Assembly: GCA_005884685.1 (NCBI GenBank) | Contig: VBAH01000054.1 | Coordinates: 143,113 to 207,112 of the forward strand | DNA from: Alphaproteobacteria bacterium | Lineage (GTDB): Bacteria; Pseudomonadota; Alphaproteobacteria; Rhizobiales; Xanthobacteraceae | Length of the DNA stretch: 64,000 nt | Direction: 5' to 3' | In this document: one piece after another, positions 44,847-53,906 of the stretch | Layout: the number at the start of each line of letters is the position of its first letter | How positions within the stretch are numbered: the stretch's first letter is position 1 | Notes under the pieces: model-generated | Databases searched by the model: none | Seen by the model: the letters and a program-made list of their open reading frames with translations, nothing else | Told to the model about the DNA's origin: nothing | Made by a program: the position numbers and the translations under genes

Positions 44847-44889
44847 CTGCATCCCGGCGCGGCACAGCATGAAATGCTGGGCTGCAGAC

Positions 44890-44937
44890 CCGGGGTCGCG
44901 CCCCCACCCGACCCTCCTCCGCAAGCGGGGGAGGGAT
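44890..44937. repeat. short dispersed intergenic repeat
   Basis: CCCCCACCCGACCCTCCTCCGCAAGCGGGGGAGGG, read here as positions 44900-44936, contains a hairpin CCTCC.GC-AA-GCGGGGGAGG. The same family is seen at 30255-30350 and inside 58289-58622. It sits between two plus-strand genes. Confidence 0.6.
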
Positions 44938-45035
44938 AAAGGGAGCGCTGCACCGCCAGGAAGCGCTGCAGCGCGTGCGGGACCCTCGATGGTTCATGCT
45001 AAGAGTGCGGCTCGTCATCAACGGGCCCGCCATCC

Positions 45036-46778
45036 ATGGACCGAGTCATCGTCGCGCTGCGCACCTTCCTGACCCTCGCGCTTCCCTATTTCCGCTCCGA
45101 GGACCGCTGGCGCGCCCGTGCGCTGCTTGCGGGTGTGATCGGCGCGGAGCTCGGCCTCGTCTACGTGGCGGTCACCGTGATCCAGTGGAACGCACGCTTC
45201 TTCAATGCACTCGAGGCGCGCGACTGGAACGGCTTCACGCGCGAGCTGTTCGTCTTCGGCCTGATCACGCTCGGCGCGATCGTGTCCACGGCGTGCCAGT
45301 ACTATTTCGGCCAGACGCTGCAGATCCGCTGGCGGCGCTGGCTCACCGAACGTTATGTCGCGATCTGGATGGCGCAGGGCCGTCACTATCGCATCCGCTT
45401 CGTCGACAACACGGTCGACAACATCCATCTGCGCATCGCCAACGACGTGCTGCTGTTCCTGCAGCGCACGCACGAGCTCGGCACCGGCCTGCTCAACAGC
45501 GTGGTCGCGCTGCTTTCGTTTGCCATCATCCTGTGGGGGCTTTCCGCCGCTACACCGCTGCCGCTGTTCGGCGTCGACCTGTCGTTCCCCGGCTATCTGG
45601 TGTTCACCGCGCTCGCCTATGCGGGCATCGGCACGCTGGTGGCGCACCTGATCGGCTGGCGGCTGATTCCGATCCAGTTCAACCAGCAGCGCTTCGAATC
45701 CGATTTCCGCTTCGCGATCGCGCGCGTCACCGACAATGCCGAGCCGGTCGCCCTGATGGGCGGCGAGGCGGTCGAGCGCGCCGAGCTGCGCACGCGCTTC
45801 TGGCGCCTGGTGCGCAACTGGACCGCGCTGGTGCAGCGCCAGACGCGGCTGATCGGCTTCACGGCGGGCTACGGCCACGTCTCGACGGTGTTTCCGATCC
45901 TCGTCGTCAGCCCCGCCTATCTCACCGGCGCGATCACGCTCGGTGCGCTGATCCAGGCGCATCTCGCGTTCCAGCGCGTCGAAGGCGCGTTCGCGTTCTG
46001 CATCGGCGCCTATCCGAAGATCGCCGAGTGGAAAGCGATTGTGGACCGCCTCGCGCAGTTCGAGGCGGCGATGCAGGTGGTCGACAGCTATCGCGATCCG
46101 CTTGCCAACATCGCGTTCGTGCCGGCGTCCGACGCCGGGCTTGCGGTGGATGATCTGGTCGTGCGGCTTCCTTCCGGCGAGCCGATTGCGTCGGTTCCAA
46201 GCATAAGCCTCGCACCCGGCGATGGCCTGCTCGTCAGCGGCCCATCCGGCTCGGGCAAGTCGAGCGTGTTCCGCGCGCTTGCGGGGCTGTGGCCGCTCGG
46301 CGACGGCACGATCCGCCTCCCCGCCGGCGGAGGTGTGCTGGCGCTGCCGCAGCGGCCATACTTTCCGCTCGGCACGCTGCGCCAGGCGCTCACGTATCCG
46401 ACGCTGGCGGAACAGGTCGATGACACCGCGTTGCTGGAGGCGATGGCGGCGGCCGGGCTCGGACACCTCAGCGGGCGGCTCGATGAGGAAGCCGAATGGG
46501 GCACGGTGCTCTCCGGCGGCGAACAGCAGCGCGTCGCGTTCGCGCGCGCGCTGATCGCGCGGCCGGCCGTGGTGCTGCTCGACGAAGCCGTCACCACGCT
46601 CGAAGAGGCCGACGGCGCAGCGCTCTATCGCATGATGGCGCAGCACCTGCCCGGCACCATCCTCATCTCGATCGGCCGCCCCGCGCTTCTGTCCGTGCAA
46701 CATCGGCGCACCATCGTGCTCGACGGCGCGCCTGCGTCGTCGCGGGGCGCGCCGCAAAGGGTTGCGGTGCCGGCCTGA
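45036..46778 (+). CDS. ABC transporter, fused permease and ATPase (SbmA/BacA-YddA/ABCD type)
   Basis: A 580-residue half-transporter that should homodimerise. The N-terminal part (about 1-330) is an ABC_membrane_2/SbmA-BacA-like domain with IQWNARFFNALEARDW and the hallmark VDNTVDNIHLRIANDV near residue 122. The ATPase (about 370-560) has Walker A GPSGSGKSS, LSGGEQQR signature, Walker B VVLLDEA and a truncated switch region. BacA/SbmA members import peptides or export very-long-chain acyl compounds and are important in rhizobial hosts; this one resembles the YddA group, whose substrate is unknown. It lies alone on its strand. Confidence 0.88.
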   Translation: MDRVIVALRTFLTLALPYFRSEDRWRARALLAGVIGAELGLVYVAVTVIQWNARFFNALEARDWNGFTRELFVFGLITLGAIVSTACQYYFGQTLQIRWRRWLTERYVAIWMAQGRHYRIRFVDNTVDNIHLRIANDVLLFLQRTHELGTGLLNSVVALLSFAIILWGLSAATPLPLFGVDLSFPGYLVFTALAYAGIGTLVAHLIGWRLIPIQFNQQRFESDFRFAIARVTDNAEPVALMGGEAVERAELRTRFWRLVRNWTALVQRQTRLIGFTAGYGHVSTVFPILVVSPAYLTGAITLGALIQAHLAFQRVEGAFAFCIGAYPKIAEWKAIVDRLAQFEAAMQVVDSYRDPLANIAFVPASDAGLAVDDLVVRLPSGEPIASVPSISLAPGDGLLVSGPSGSGKSSVFRALAGLWPLGDGTIRLPAGGGVLALPQRPYFPLGTLRQALTYPTLAEQVDDTALLEAMAAAGLGHLSGRLDEEAEWGTVLSGGEQQRVAFARALIARPAVVLLDEAVTTLEEADGAALYRMMAQHLPGTILISIGRPALLSVQHRRTIVLDGAPASSRGAPQRVAVPA

Positions 46779-46904
46779 GCTTCTTGCGCTGCAGCGCAGA
46801 TTCGCATTGTCGCGCTTTGTCGCAGATGATTTTCAGGATTCCGCTTGAACGGCGCCGCGCCGTCATCCATTCGTCAAGCGGGGCGGCGCCTGCCGGGGAC
46901 CGCA

Positions 46905-47477
46905 ATGCTGAGGATGAATCTGTGGGACGCGAAATGGGACCTCGACGAGGCCCAGTGTCCCTGCGACGTCCATTTCAATCAGTGGATCGAGGCTAACAGG
47001 ATCACCGGCAAGACGATCTATCACTTCGGTACCGGGACGCATCACATCGTCGGGCTGACGCAGGCGGCGAACGGCTCGGACAATGTGGTGTTCGGCATTA
47101 CCGCGTCGATCATCGAGTACGAGGCCTACATCAGGCTGGTGAACGAGCGGCCGCAGCTGGCGAAAAATTATCTCGCCTATTTCGGCGACATCTATCTGAC
47201 GAATGCCCGGCTCCTGCCGCCGCTCGATATCGCGACCATGTTTCATGCCGGCGAATACATCGGCGACAACACCGCCAGCCCGGAATACGGCGGCATCGAC
47301 GACCTCGGCGTCGCGCGCATCCTGCTCGACCGCATGGCGCCCGGCGGCCAGCTGCTGTTCTACACGGGCTCGTTCGCGTTCGACAAAGCCGAGGCGCTCG
47401 TTGAAACGCTCGCGCGCGAACGCAAGCTGGAGCGCGTTGGGACCTTCAAGTCGCTGCTAGTGTGCCGGAAGCTGTAG
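46905..47477 (+). CDS. hypothetical protein with a possible methyltransferase-like fold
   Basis: A 190-residue protein I cannot assign. YHFGTGTHHIVGL (near residue 40) resembles the glycine-rich SAM motif of class I methyltransferases but carries TxTHH in place of the usual GxG, so binding of SAM is doubtful. GGIDDLGVARILLDRMAPGG and QLLFYTGSFAF resemble the later strands of that fold. CPCDVHFNQW holds two adjacent cysteines. ATG 46905 or 46914 can start it. No neighbours suggest a role. It ends just before a palindromic repeat. Confidence 0.65.
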   Translation: MLRMNLWDAKWDLDEAQCPCDVHFNQWIEANRITGKTIYHFGTGTHHIVGLTQAANGSDNVVFGITASIIEYEAYIRLVNERPQLAKNYLAYFGDIYLTNARLLPPLDIATMFHAGEYIGDNTASPEYGGIDDLGVARILLDRMAPGGQLLFYTGSFAFDKAEALVETLARERKLERVGTFKSLLVCRKL

Positions 47478-47480
47478 GCC

Positions 47481-47593
47481 GTCATGGCCGGGCATAGCCC
47501 GCGAAGACGGGCGTGAACGCCCTGATGCCCGGCCATCTACGTTTTTCTGTTTTCAAGCAAGTCGTGGATGCCCGGCACAAGGCCGGGCATGAC
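47481..47593. repeat. palindromic repeat, GTCATGGCCGGGC family, copy 2
   Basis: Begins GTCATGGCCGGGCATAG and ends CAAGGCCGGGCATGAC, the same ends as the copy at 17615-17699, with inner ACGTTTTTCTG and GTCGTGGATGCCCGG. The insert between them is longer (113 against 85 bases), so the copies differ by a middle segment. It lies between a plus-strand gene and xseB, whose stop is eight bases away. Confidence 0.8.
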
Positions 47594-47600
47594 GAAGACG

Positions 47601-47852
47601 TCACTTCACATCCAGCGGCTCGGTGCCGACCGGCTTGCCGGTCGCGTCCAGCGTGATCTTCTCGACCCGCGCTTCGGCCTGACGCAGCAGTTCCTCGCAG
47701 CGGCGTTTGAGCGCCTCGCCGCGTTCATAGATCGTGACGGATTCCTCGAGCGCCACGTCGCCGCGCTCGAGCTTCTGCACGATCTGCTCAAGCTCGGCGA
47801 GCGCCTTCTCGAAGGTGAGTTTTGCTACGTCGGTATTTGCGGTCTCGGCCAT
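47601..47852 (-). CDS. xseB: exodeoxyribonuclease VII small subunit
   Basis: An 83-residue XseB, the small subunit that binds XseA to form exonuclease VII for single-strand DNA. It has the characteristic [28 protein letters not shown] (residues about 11-38) and [23 protein letters not shown]. Length is typical. It begins 32 bases after the stop of the HDAC-family gene on the same strand. In relatives this pair usually precedes dxs (inference); here dxs is 9 kb away. Confidence 0.95.
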   Translation of the reverse strand: MAETANTDVAKLTFEKALAELEQIVQKLERGDVALEESVTIYERGEALKRRCEELLRQAEARVEKITLDATGKPVGTEPLDVK

Positions 47853-47884
47853 GGAGCCTGACTATCGCGACTCGGGTATCCGAG

Positions 47885-48814
47885 TCACCCCCGCATCAGC
47901 GCGGTCACATGCGCGGCGACCGACTTCGACAGCCCTTCCAGGTCATACCCGCCTTCCAGCACCGATACGACGCGGCCGTTCGCGTGCCAGTCGGCGACCT
48001 CCATCAGCTTCTGCGTCACCCAGGTGTAGTCGGCCTCCAGGAAATTCAGGTTGGCGAGCGGATCGCGCATGTGCGCGTCGAAACCGGCCGAAATGATCAC
48101 GAGGTCCGGACCGAAATCGTTGAGCCGCGGCAGGATCGCGGTTTCCACCGCCTCGCGGAACTCCTCACCGCCATCGCCGGGCCGCAGCGGCGCGTTGACG
48201 ATGGTGTTGCGCGCGCCGCGCTCGCTCACGGCGCCGGTGCCGGGGTAGAGCGGCATCTGATGTGTCGAGCAGTACATCACGGTCGGATCGCTCCAGAAGA
48301 TATCCTGGCTGCCGTTGCCGTGATGCACGTCAAAATCGATGATCGCGACGCGCTCCGCGCCATGCTGTTTCTGCGCATGGCGCGCCGCAATCGCCACGTT
48401 GTTGAAAAAACAGAAGCCCATCGGCGTCGCGGTTTCGGCGTGGTGCCCCGGGGGGCGCACCGCGACGAACGCGTTCGCGACCTTGCCCTCCATCACCTCG
48501 TCGACCGCCGCCACCGCGCCGCCCGCACCGCGCAGCGCCGCCTCGAAGCTGCCCGGCGACATCGTGGTGTCGGCATCGAGCCGCACCATGCCTTCGCGCG
48601 GTGAGGCGTCACGCACCTGCTCGATGTAATCCATGGGATGCGCGCGCGCGATCGTTTCGAGCGCGGCCATCGGCGCCTGTTCGCGCGCCAAGCCTTGAAA
48701 TTTCTCGTGCTCCAGCGCGCGCTCGATCGCGCGAAGCCGGTCCGGCCGCTCGGGATGCCCCATCGGCGTCAGGTGATTGAGGCAGGCAGCATGGCTGAGC
48801 AGAAGGGTGGTCAT
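47885..48814 (-). CDS. histone deacetylase-family (acetylpolyamine/acetoin type) amidohydrolase
   Basis: A 309-residue Zn-dependent deacetylase of the HDAC superfamily. Active-site elements are complete: PPGHHAE (the two His of the charge relay), DFDVHHGNG (zinc Asp and His), SAGFDAH (second zinc Asp) and GGYDLEGL with the transition-state Tyr. Bacterial members deacetylate polyamines, acetoin-related compounds or proteins. I start it at ATG 48814, giving [23 protein letters not shown] 48832 upstream is possible. It is followed by xseB, 32 bases away, in the same direction. Confidence 0.92.
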   Translation of the reverse strand: MTTLLLSHAACLNHLTPMGHPERPDRLRAIERALEHEKFQGLAREQAPMAALETIARAHPMDYIEQVRDASPREGMVRLDADTTMSPGSFEAALRGAGGAVAAVDEVMEGKVANAFVAVRPPGHHAETATPMGFCFFNNVAIAARHAQKQHGAERVAIIDFDVHHGNGSQDIFWSDPTVMYCSTHQMPLYPGTGAVSERGARNTIVNAPLRPGDGGEEFREAVETAILPRLNDFGPDLVIISAGFDAHMRDPLANLNFLEADYTWVTQKLMEVADWHANGRVVSVLEGGYDLEGLSKSVAAHVTALMRG

Positions 48815-48940
48815 CGGCGAGATATAGGCCATCGGCCGGACCATACCTAGACCGCCATGGAGAGGCTGCAGGCTTGTGTTCTCATATTAAGTCAATCATA
48901 GATGGCGCAGGGGCGCGGCCTGCGCACAGGGAGCAACGGA

Positions 48941-49597
48941 ATGAATGGCCACCGATTCATCTTTGGCGAAGACAGCGGCAACGCTACGTATGATTCGATC
49001 GGCTCGGCCACCGGCACGCTGACGAACGCAACGCGCTCCGGTCCGGGCCGCTACGGAATCGGCCACAGCGTTCAGCTGCAGCCGAGTCCGGCCTCGCACA
49101 TCGATTTCAGCCAGCCGGTCGGCCAGTTCGGCACCACCGACTTCACCGTCACGCTGTGGCTCAGGACCACCGAGCAGCAGCACTACTTCGACATCGTGGG
49201 CAATCGCACCAGCCCCAGTCACGGCAATTTCTTCTCCATGCGCATGACCGGAAATTATCCAGGACAGCCGAGCGGGCGCATCAGCATCGAAGTCGATCAG
49301 GACGGCAACGGCACGAATTACGCCCATGTCGAGAGCAGCATCGTCAACCTGAACGACGGCCGCTGGCATCATGTGGTAGCCGTGCGCGCGGGTCCGTCGC
49401 TGGCGCTCTATGTCGACGGCGTGCTGGCGGGAGAGAATGTCGGAAAGGGCGTCGCCAACATCAATAACGGAAATCCGTTCCGTCTCGGTGCCTCGCTTGC
49501 TGGCGGCGTGTCGCCGGGCGCCGTGTATGGCGACCTCGGCATTTTCGACCGGCAGGTCGACATCCAGGAAGTCCTCCACCTCTACTGCTTCCATTAG
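48941..49597 (+). CDS. LamG/concanavalin-like domain protein without a signal peptide
   Basis: A 218-residue single-domain protein. DFTVTLWLRTTEQQHYFDIVGN, LNDGRWHHVVAVRAGPSLALYVDGVLAG and FRLGASLAGG (quoted in parts under 20: DFTVTLWLRTT, DGRWHHVVAV, LALYVDGVLAG) match the LamG jelly-roll. These domains bind glycans or proteins and are usually on secreted proteins, yet no signal or anchor is seen here. The ATG 48941 has AGGGAG at seven bases; an in-frame ATG 13 codons upstream lacks one. Its stop overlaps the end of the ankyrin gene on the other strand by four bases. Confidence 0.8.
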   Translation: MNGHRFIFGEDSGNATYDSIGSATGTLTNATRSGPGRYGIGHSVQLQPSPASHIDFSQPVGQFGTTDFTVTLWLRTTEQQHYFDIVGNRTSPSHGNFFSMRMTGNYPGQPSGRISIEVDQDGNGTNYAHVESSIVNLNDGRWHHVVAVRAGPSLALYVDGVLAGENVGKGVANINNGNPFRLGASLAGGVSPGAVYGDLGIFDRQVDIQEVLHLYCFH

Positions 49598-49884
49598 GCG
49601 ACCAGCAGCGCGGCGATCTCCGCATTGTTGAAATGCCTCGCCCATGCCGCCGGTGTGCTGTCCTGCTCCGCATCCCTGATCGTGGGGTCGGCGCCGCGAT
49701 CGAGCAGCAGGCGCGCGCAATCCGGGCTGCCGCCCCACGCGGCTGCAATGTGGAGCGGCGTGACGCCGCGCGTGCCGCCAAATGCGGCACGGCGGTCGAT
49801 GTCGGCGCCATGGTCGATGAGCCACGCCGCCGCCTCGGCCTGTCTGCGCGCCACCGTCCAGTGCAGCGCCGTGCCGTTGTAGGG
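49594..49884 (-). pseudogene. severed 3' part of the ankyrin-repeat gene
   Basis: In the same reading frame as the ankyrin gene upstream, and separated from it only by a TAA at 49885-49887. The residues that follow the stop (PYNGTALHWTVARRQAEAAA, then GGTRGVTPLHIAAAWGG, RLLLDRGADPTIRDAE) continue ankyrin repeats in phase, ending at a natural TAA (49594-49596). It has a GTG/ATG-poor start, so separate translation is unlikely. If the stop is real, this part is not made except by readthrough. Confidence 0.75.
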
Positions 49885-51078
49885 TTACGCATCGAGATCG
49901 GCGCCGCGCTCGGCAAGAAACGCCATGGCTTCGATACGCCCGCTGCGTGCCGCGTAGGTCAGAGCCTCGTTGAGGATTTCGGCCGCATCGTCGCTCGGCC
50001 GCCACGGCGGGAAACCCGAGTGCGGGCGATGAAACTCGCGGTGCCAGCGCGCCTCCGGCCGCAGCTTGTTCCCGACGAAGAACTGTTCCATCAGGTCGAG
50101 CCGGCCAAGCCCCGCCGCGACACGCAGGCTCGACGGCGCGGCGACCGGCCGTGACAGCGGTCCAGCGAGCAGCCGATGACCCCAGAACAGCGCGACCGCG
50201 AGCGGCGTGCCGCCGTCGCCATAGGCTTCGGCGTATGGCGATGCACCCGCTCTGAGCAGTAGCGCGAGCCGCTCCAGCGCTCCGGCCGACATGTCGTCGG
50301 AACCCGCGTAGGCGGCCTGATGCAGCGCAGTCCAGCCCTTGTTGTTCGGCAGGTCGGGATCGGCACCGGCGGCGAGCAGATCCTCCATCATCCCGGTTCG
50401 CCGGAACGACACGGCGAACGTCAGCAGCCGATTTCCGTTCGTGCCTGCGGCATTCACGAGGCGCGGATTATGCTCCAGCAGCTCGTTAAGACGCGCGCGG
50501 TCGTCTTCCTTGATGGCAGCGAACGCCAACGCAAACGGCTCAGTCACGCGGCCCTCGCGTAACGCCTCGATGTAGCGGGCGAAGGCGTCGAATGTCGCAA
50601 AGCCGTGCTCACGCGCGAGGATCAGTTCGGCATCGGCCTGCGTCAGCCTTGCGGCGCGGATGTCCGCCTCGGATGCGCTCGAGTAGTCCGGGTGAAACTC
50701 ACGCACGAGCCGCAGCGCATTGCGCTCACCGGTGCCGAACACGCTCAGCATGCCGGCCGCACGGTCGCGGTAATATTGCAGCTCGGTTTCGAAGGGCTGG
50801 CGCACCTCGCGCTTGCCGCCCGGCGCATTCAAATAGTCGCGCAGCCGGGCCCAGGAGCCGAAGCCGTATTCGCGCGCCGCGACGAAGCGGGCATCGGAGA
50901 CGCGCGCGACTTTCCTGATGACCTCGTCCGCCATCCAGGCAAAGCGCGCATGGCTGTGTCGGAAGCGCGCAGCCGCCACGGGGGCGCCCGCGCGCACCTC
51001 CTTCAGCAGCTGCGCGGCGCGCCCGGCCTCGCGCGCGAGATCCGTGGTGGAGGGAAAATCGGCCGCAAAGGGATGCAT
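49885..51078 (-). CDS. ankyrin-repeat protein, truncated by an in-frame TAA
   Basis: A 397-residue product. The N-terminal half has two similar helical segments around ARFVAAREYGFGSWARLRDYL and AELILAREHGFATFDAFARYI (cited as AREYGFGSWARLR and AREHGFATFDAFAR), a repeat common in this ankyrin type. From about residue 190 on come ankyrin repeats: LLEHNPRLVNAAGTNGNRLL, LLAAGADPDLPNNKGWTALHQAAYAGS and FLAERGADLDA, where the stop interrupts. The complete gene would be about 494 residues. Its start ATG 51078 is 12 bases after the SDR stop, so the two are an operon. It is cytosolic and probably a binding protein. Confidence 0.8.
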   Translation of the reverse strand: MHPFAADFPSTTDLAREAGRAAQLLKEVRAGAPVAAARFRHSHARFAWMADEVIRKVARVSDARFVAAREYGFGSWARLRDYLNAPGGKREVRQPFETELQYYRDRAAGMLSVFGTGERNALRLVREFHPDYSSASEADIRAARLTQADAELILAREHGFATFDAFARYIEALREGRVTEPFALAFAAIKEDDRARLNELLEHNPRLVNAAGTNGNRLLTFAVSFRRTGMMEDLLAAGADPDLPNNKGWTALHQAAYAGSDDMSAGALERLALLLRAGASPYAEAYGDGGTPLAVALFWGHRLLAGPLSRPVAAPSSLRVAAGLGRLDLMEQFFVGNKLRPEARWHREFHRPHSGFPPWRPSDDAAEILNEALTYAARSGRIEAMAFLAERGADLDA

Positions 51079-51089
51079 TGCCGCCCGTA

Positions 51090-51950
51090 TCAGCTCAGCT
51101 TCTCCAGACTGACGCCCTGCGGCGGCGGCATGTCGTCGGGCACGAAGAAGTCGATCTGCAGCCGCTGCGCCGGATCGGCGCGGTATTTGTCGAAATCGGT
51201 GACGCCCTCGCCCGCGAGAAACGTGTCGTCGAGCAGGAAATTGCCGGTGAACGTCTTCGGCTTGTTGAAGATCGCGTAGGCCGCGTCCGCGAGGATGTCG
51301 GTGGTTCGCGACATGCTCATCAGTTTGTCGCCGCCGAGCAGGTTCTTCACCGCCGAGGTCGCGATGGTGGTGCGCGGCCACAACGCATTGACCGCGACCT
51401 TGCCGCGCAACTCGCCGGCGAGCCCAAGCACGACGAGGCTCATGCCGAACTTCGCCATGGTGTAGCCGGTGTGCGCCGCGAACCATTTCTCCTTCATGTC
51501 GAGCGGCGGCGAGAGCATCAGGATGTGCGGGTTCTCGGCCTTCAACAGATGCGGGATGGCGTGCTTGGAGACCATGAAGGTGCCGCGCGTGTTGATCTGG
51601 TGCATCAGGTCGAAGCGGCGCATGTCGGTCTGCTGCACGGAGGTCAGCTGGATCGCGCTCGCGTTGTTGACCACGATGTCGATGCCGCCGAATCTCTCCG
51701 CGGTCGCATCGAGCGCCTTCTTGACGCTCTCCTCGTCGCGCACGTCCACGACCAGCGGCAACGCCTTGCCGCCCGCCTTTTCGATGTCCTCGGCAGCCGA
51801 ATAGATCGTCCCGGGCAGCTTCGGGTGCGGCGTTTCGGTCTTGGCGGCGACGGCGATATTCGCACCGTCGCGCGCGGCGCGCAGCGCAATCGCAAGCCCG
51901 ATGCCACGCGAAGCCCCGGTGATGAACAGCGTCTTGCCCTTCAGCGACAT
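51090..51950 (-). CDS. short-chain dehydrogenase/reductase (HSDL2-like)
   Basis: A 286-residue [22 protein letters not shown] binds the cofactor, NNASAI, SPPLDM in place of the usual Ser segment (SPP), and [10 protein letters not shown] gives Tyr and Lys. The insertion [21 protein letters not shown] and the end FDKYRADP are typical of the HSDL2-like/SDR-c group linked to fatty-acid metabolism. I start it at ATG 51950 (GGGAGGCC upstream). The ankyrin gene follows after 11 bases. Substrate unknown. Confidence 0.88.
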   Translation of the reverse strand: MSLKGKTLFITGASRGIGLAIALRAARDGANIAVAAKTETPHPKLPGTIYSAAEDIEKAGGKALPLVVDVRDEESVKKALDATAERFGGIDIVVNNASAIQLTSVQQTDMRRFDLMHQINTRGTFMVSKHAIPHLLKAENPHILMLSPPLDMKEKWFAAHTGYTMAKFGMSLVVLGLAGELRGKVAVNALWPRTTIATSAVKNLLGGDKLMSMSRTTDILADAAYAIFNKPKTFTGNFLLDDTFLAGEGVTDFDKYRADPAQRLQIDFFVPDDMPPPQGVSLEKLS

Positions 51951-52045
51951 GCGGCCTCCCGGCTTTGGTGCAAACGGACCTTGCCATCCTCGCAATCGGT
52001 TGCCGGCCAGCCTACATCAGGCGCGGCAAATCAACGAGGCGCACC

Positions 52046-52990
52046 ATGCAGCTCACCGGTATCCACCATTTGACCGCGATTTCGGCCGATGCGCCGGGCA
52101 ACAAGCGCTTCTACACCGGCACGATGGGCATGCGCATGGTGAAGAAGACCGTCAACCAGGATGACACCAGCGCCTATCACCTGTTCTACGCCGATGCGTT
52201 GGCGCGGCCCGGCACCGACCTTACCTTCTTCGACTGGCCGGCGCCGCCCGAAGTGCGCGGCACGCATGCGATCGCCCGCACCGGCCTGCGCATCGCCGGG
52301 CCGGAGAGCTTCCAGTGGTGGAAGGAACATCTCAACGAGGCGGGCGTGAAGTCCGGCGAGATCGCCGAGCGCGACGGTCGCCTGACGCTCGACTTCGAGG
52401 ACCCGGAAGGCCAGCGGCTCAGCCTGATCGACGATGGCGGCGAAGGCGAAGCCCACCCCTGGGAGAAGAGCCCGGTGCCCGCCGCGCAGCAGATCCGCGG
52501 GCTTGGGCCGATCGCGTCGAGCGTGCCGGACCTGAAGCCGACCGACGCCGTGCTGACGAAGCTGATGGGCATGCGCGAGGTGCGCAGCTATCCGCATCCG
52601 GACAACCCGCGCGACCTGGTGCACGTCTATGAAATGGGCGACGGCGGCGCGGGCGCTGAGCTGCATGTCGCGGTGCAGCCCGACCTGCGCCCGGCGCAAC
52701 AAGGCGCGGGCGGCGTGCATCACGTGGCGTTCCGCACGCCGGATGCCGAATACGATGCATGGGCCGAGCGGCTGAACGACCTGCGCGTGCCGAACAGCGG
52801 CAAGGTGGATCGATTCTGGTTCCGCAGCCTCTATTTCCGCGAGCCGAACGGCATCCTGTTCGAGATCGCCTCGGACGGCCCGGGCTTCGGCGTGGACGAG
52901 CCGATGGACAGGCTCGGCGAGAAGCTGGTGCTGCCGCCTTTCCTGGAGGCGCGGCGCGCGCAGATCGAGAAGGGGCTGAAGGCGCTGTAA
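52046..52990 (+). CDS. ring-cleaving dioxygenase, VOC family (two glyoxalase domains)
   Basis: A 314-residue protein of two vicinal-oxygen-chelate domains. Domain 1 begins [14 protein letters not shown] with a metal His and includes [19 protein letters not shown]; domain 2 has [16 protein letters not shown] and ends [18 protein letters not shown], where His and Glu bind the Fe(II) or Mn(II). It belongs to the extradiol-type YfiE/MhqO-like group that acts on hydroquinones or catechols. Start ATG 52046 (upstream GAGGCG). It is divergent from the SDR gene at 51950, with which it may share a promoter region. Confidence 0.88.
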   Translation: MQLTGIHHLTAISADAPGNKRFYTGTMGMRMVKKTVNQDDTSAYHLFYADALARPGTDLTFFDWPAPPEVRGTHAIARTGLRIAGPESFQWWKEHLNEAGVKSGEIAERDGRLTLDFEDPEGQRLSLIDDGGEGEAHPWEKSPVPAAQQIRGLGPIASSVPDLKPTDAVLTKLMGMREVRSYPHPDNPRDLVHVYEMGDGGAGAELHVAVQPDLRPAQQGAGGVHHVAFRTPDAEYDAWAERLNDLRVPNSGKVDRFWFRSLYFREPNGILFEIASDGPGFGVDEPMDRLGEKLVLPPFLEARRAQIEKGLKAL

Positions 52991-52998
52991 GCCGCACG

Positions 52999-53135
52999 CT
53001 TTCTTTCCCCTCTCCCGCTTGCGGGAGAGGGTGGACGCGAACGAAGTGAGCGGCCGGGAGAGGGCCCCTCTCCCGCCTCAGTCGCTGCGCTCCTTCGGCA
53101 CCCTCTCCCCGCTTCGCGGGGCGAGGGGAAGAAAG
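52999..53135. repeat. dispersed intergenic repeat, CTTTCTTTCCCCTC ends
   Basis: The left CTTTCTTTCCCCTC and right GAGGGGAAGAAAG ends are inverted, with two internal hairpins (CTCTCCCGCTTGCGGGAGAG and CCCCGCTTCGCGGGG). It fills the 151-base gap between convergent genes. Hairpins of this type may act as bidirectional transcript ends. Confidence 0.7.
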
Positions 53136-53141
53136 ACAGCA

Positions 53142-53894
53142 TCACTTCTTCCTTGCGAAAAACGCCGTGAACGCCGCGCGCGCCTCCGGCGACGACAGCC
53201 GCTGCTTGAACGCCGCGGCTTCCTCGTCGATACGCCGTACGACCTCGTCCGGCGCGCCCTTCATCAGCCGGCGGGAGATCGCGACACCTTCGGGCGGCAG
53301 CGCGGCGATCTGTTGCGCCGCCTTCATCGCCTCGGCCTCAACCTCTCCGGCTGGAGCCACCTGGTTGATCAGACCCGCGGCCTTCGCCTCCTCGCCCGAG
53401 AGCGGCTTGCCCATCACCAGCAGCTCGAACGCGCGGCGGTGCCCCATCAGGCGCGGCGCAAGCAGGCTCGACGCTGCTTCCGGCACCAGCCCGAGCGCGA
53501 CGAACGGCGTCGAGAACCGCGCATCGCTCGCCGCGACCGCGTAGTCGCAATGGAGCATCATGGTGGTGCCGATGCCGACCGCGACGCCCTGCACGGCGGC
53601 AACCAGCGGCCGCTCGGCGCGCGCGAGCGAGTAGAGAAAGCGCAGGACCGCATTGCCGAGCCCCTCGCCTCCGGTCGCGGCCTTCATGAAGTCGCCCAAG
53701 TCATTCCCAGCCGAGAACGCGCCGGGCGCGCCAGCGACCAGGATGCAGCGGATCGGCGACGCGCCGCTCGCGGTCTCGATCGCCTCAGCCATCGCGTCGT
53801 ACATCGCGGAGGTAAGCGCGTTTTTCTTTTCCGGCCGGTTCATCCGGATCGTGCGCACGGGGCCGTCGTCGGTGACGATGACTTGCTCGGTCAT
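53142..53894 (-). CDS. enoyl-CoA hydratase/isomerase
   Basis: A 250-residue crotonase-fold enzyme. RPEKKNALTSAMYDAM is the usual first motif, AGAPGAFSAGNDLGDFM gives one oxyanion-hole strand, and QGVAVGIGTTMMLHCDYAVA the second. The glutamates of a true hydratase are not all in their normal places (GLVPEAASSLL retains one), so it may be an isomerase-like hydratase. It is downstream of the acyl-CoA dehydrogenase on the same strand, 128 bases away, which suggests joint beta-oxidation. ATG 53894. Confidence 0.88.
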   Translation of the reverse strand: MTEQVIVTDDGPVRTIRMNRPEKKNALTSAMYDAMAEAIETASGASPIRCILVAGAPGAFSAGNDLGDFMKAATGGEGLGNAVLRFLYSLARAERPLVAAVQGVAVGIGTTMMLHCDYAVAASDARFSTPFVALGLVPEAASSLLAPRLMGHRRAFELLVMGKPLSGEEAKAAGLINQVAPAGEVEAEAMKAAQQIAALPPEGVAISRRLMKGAPDEVVRRIDEEAAAFKQRLSSPEARAAFTAFFARKK

Positions 53895-53906
53895 GACTCT
53901 CCCTTC

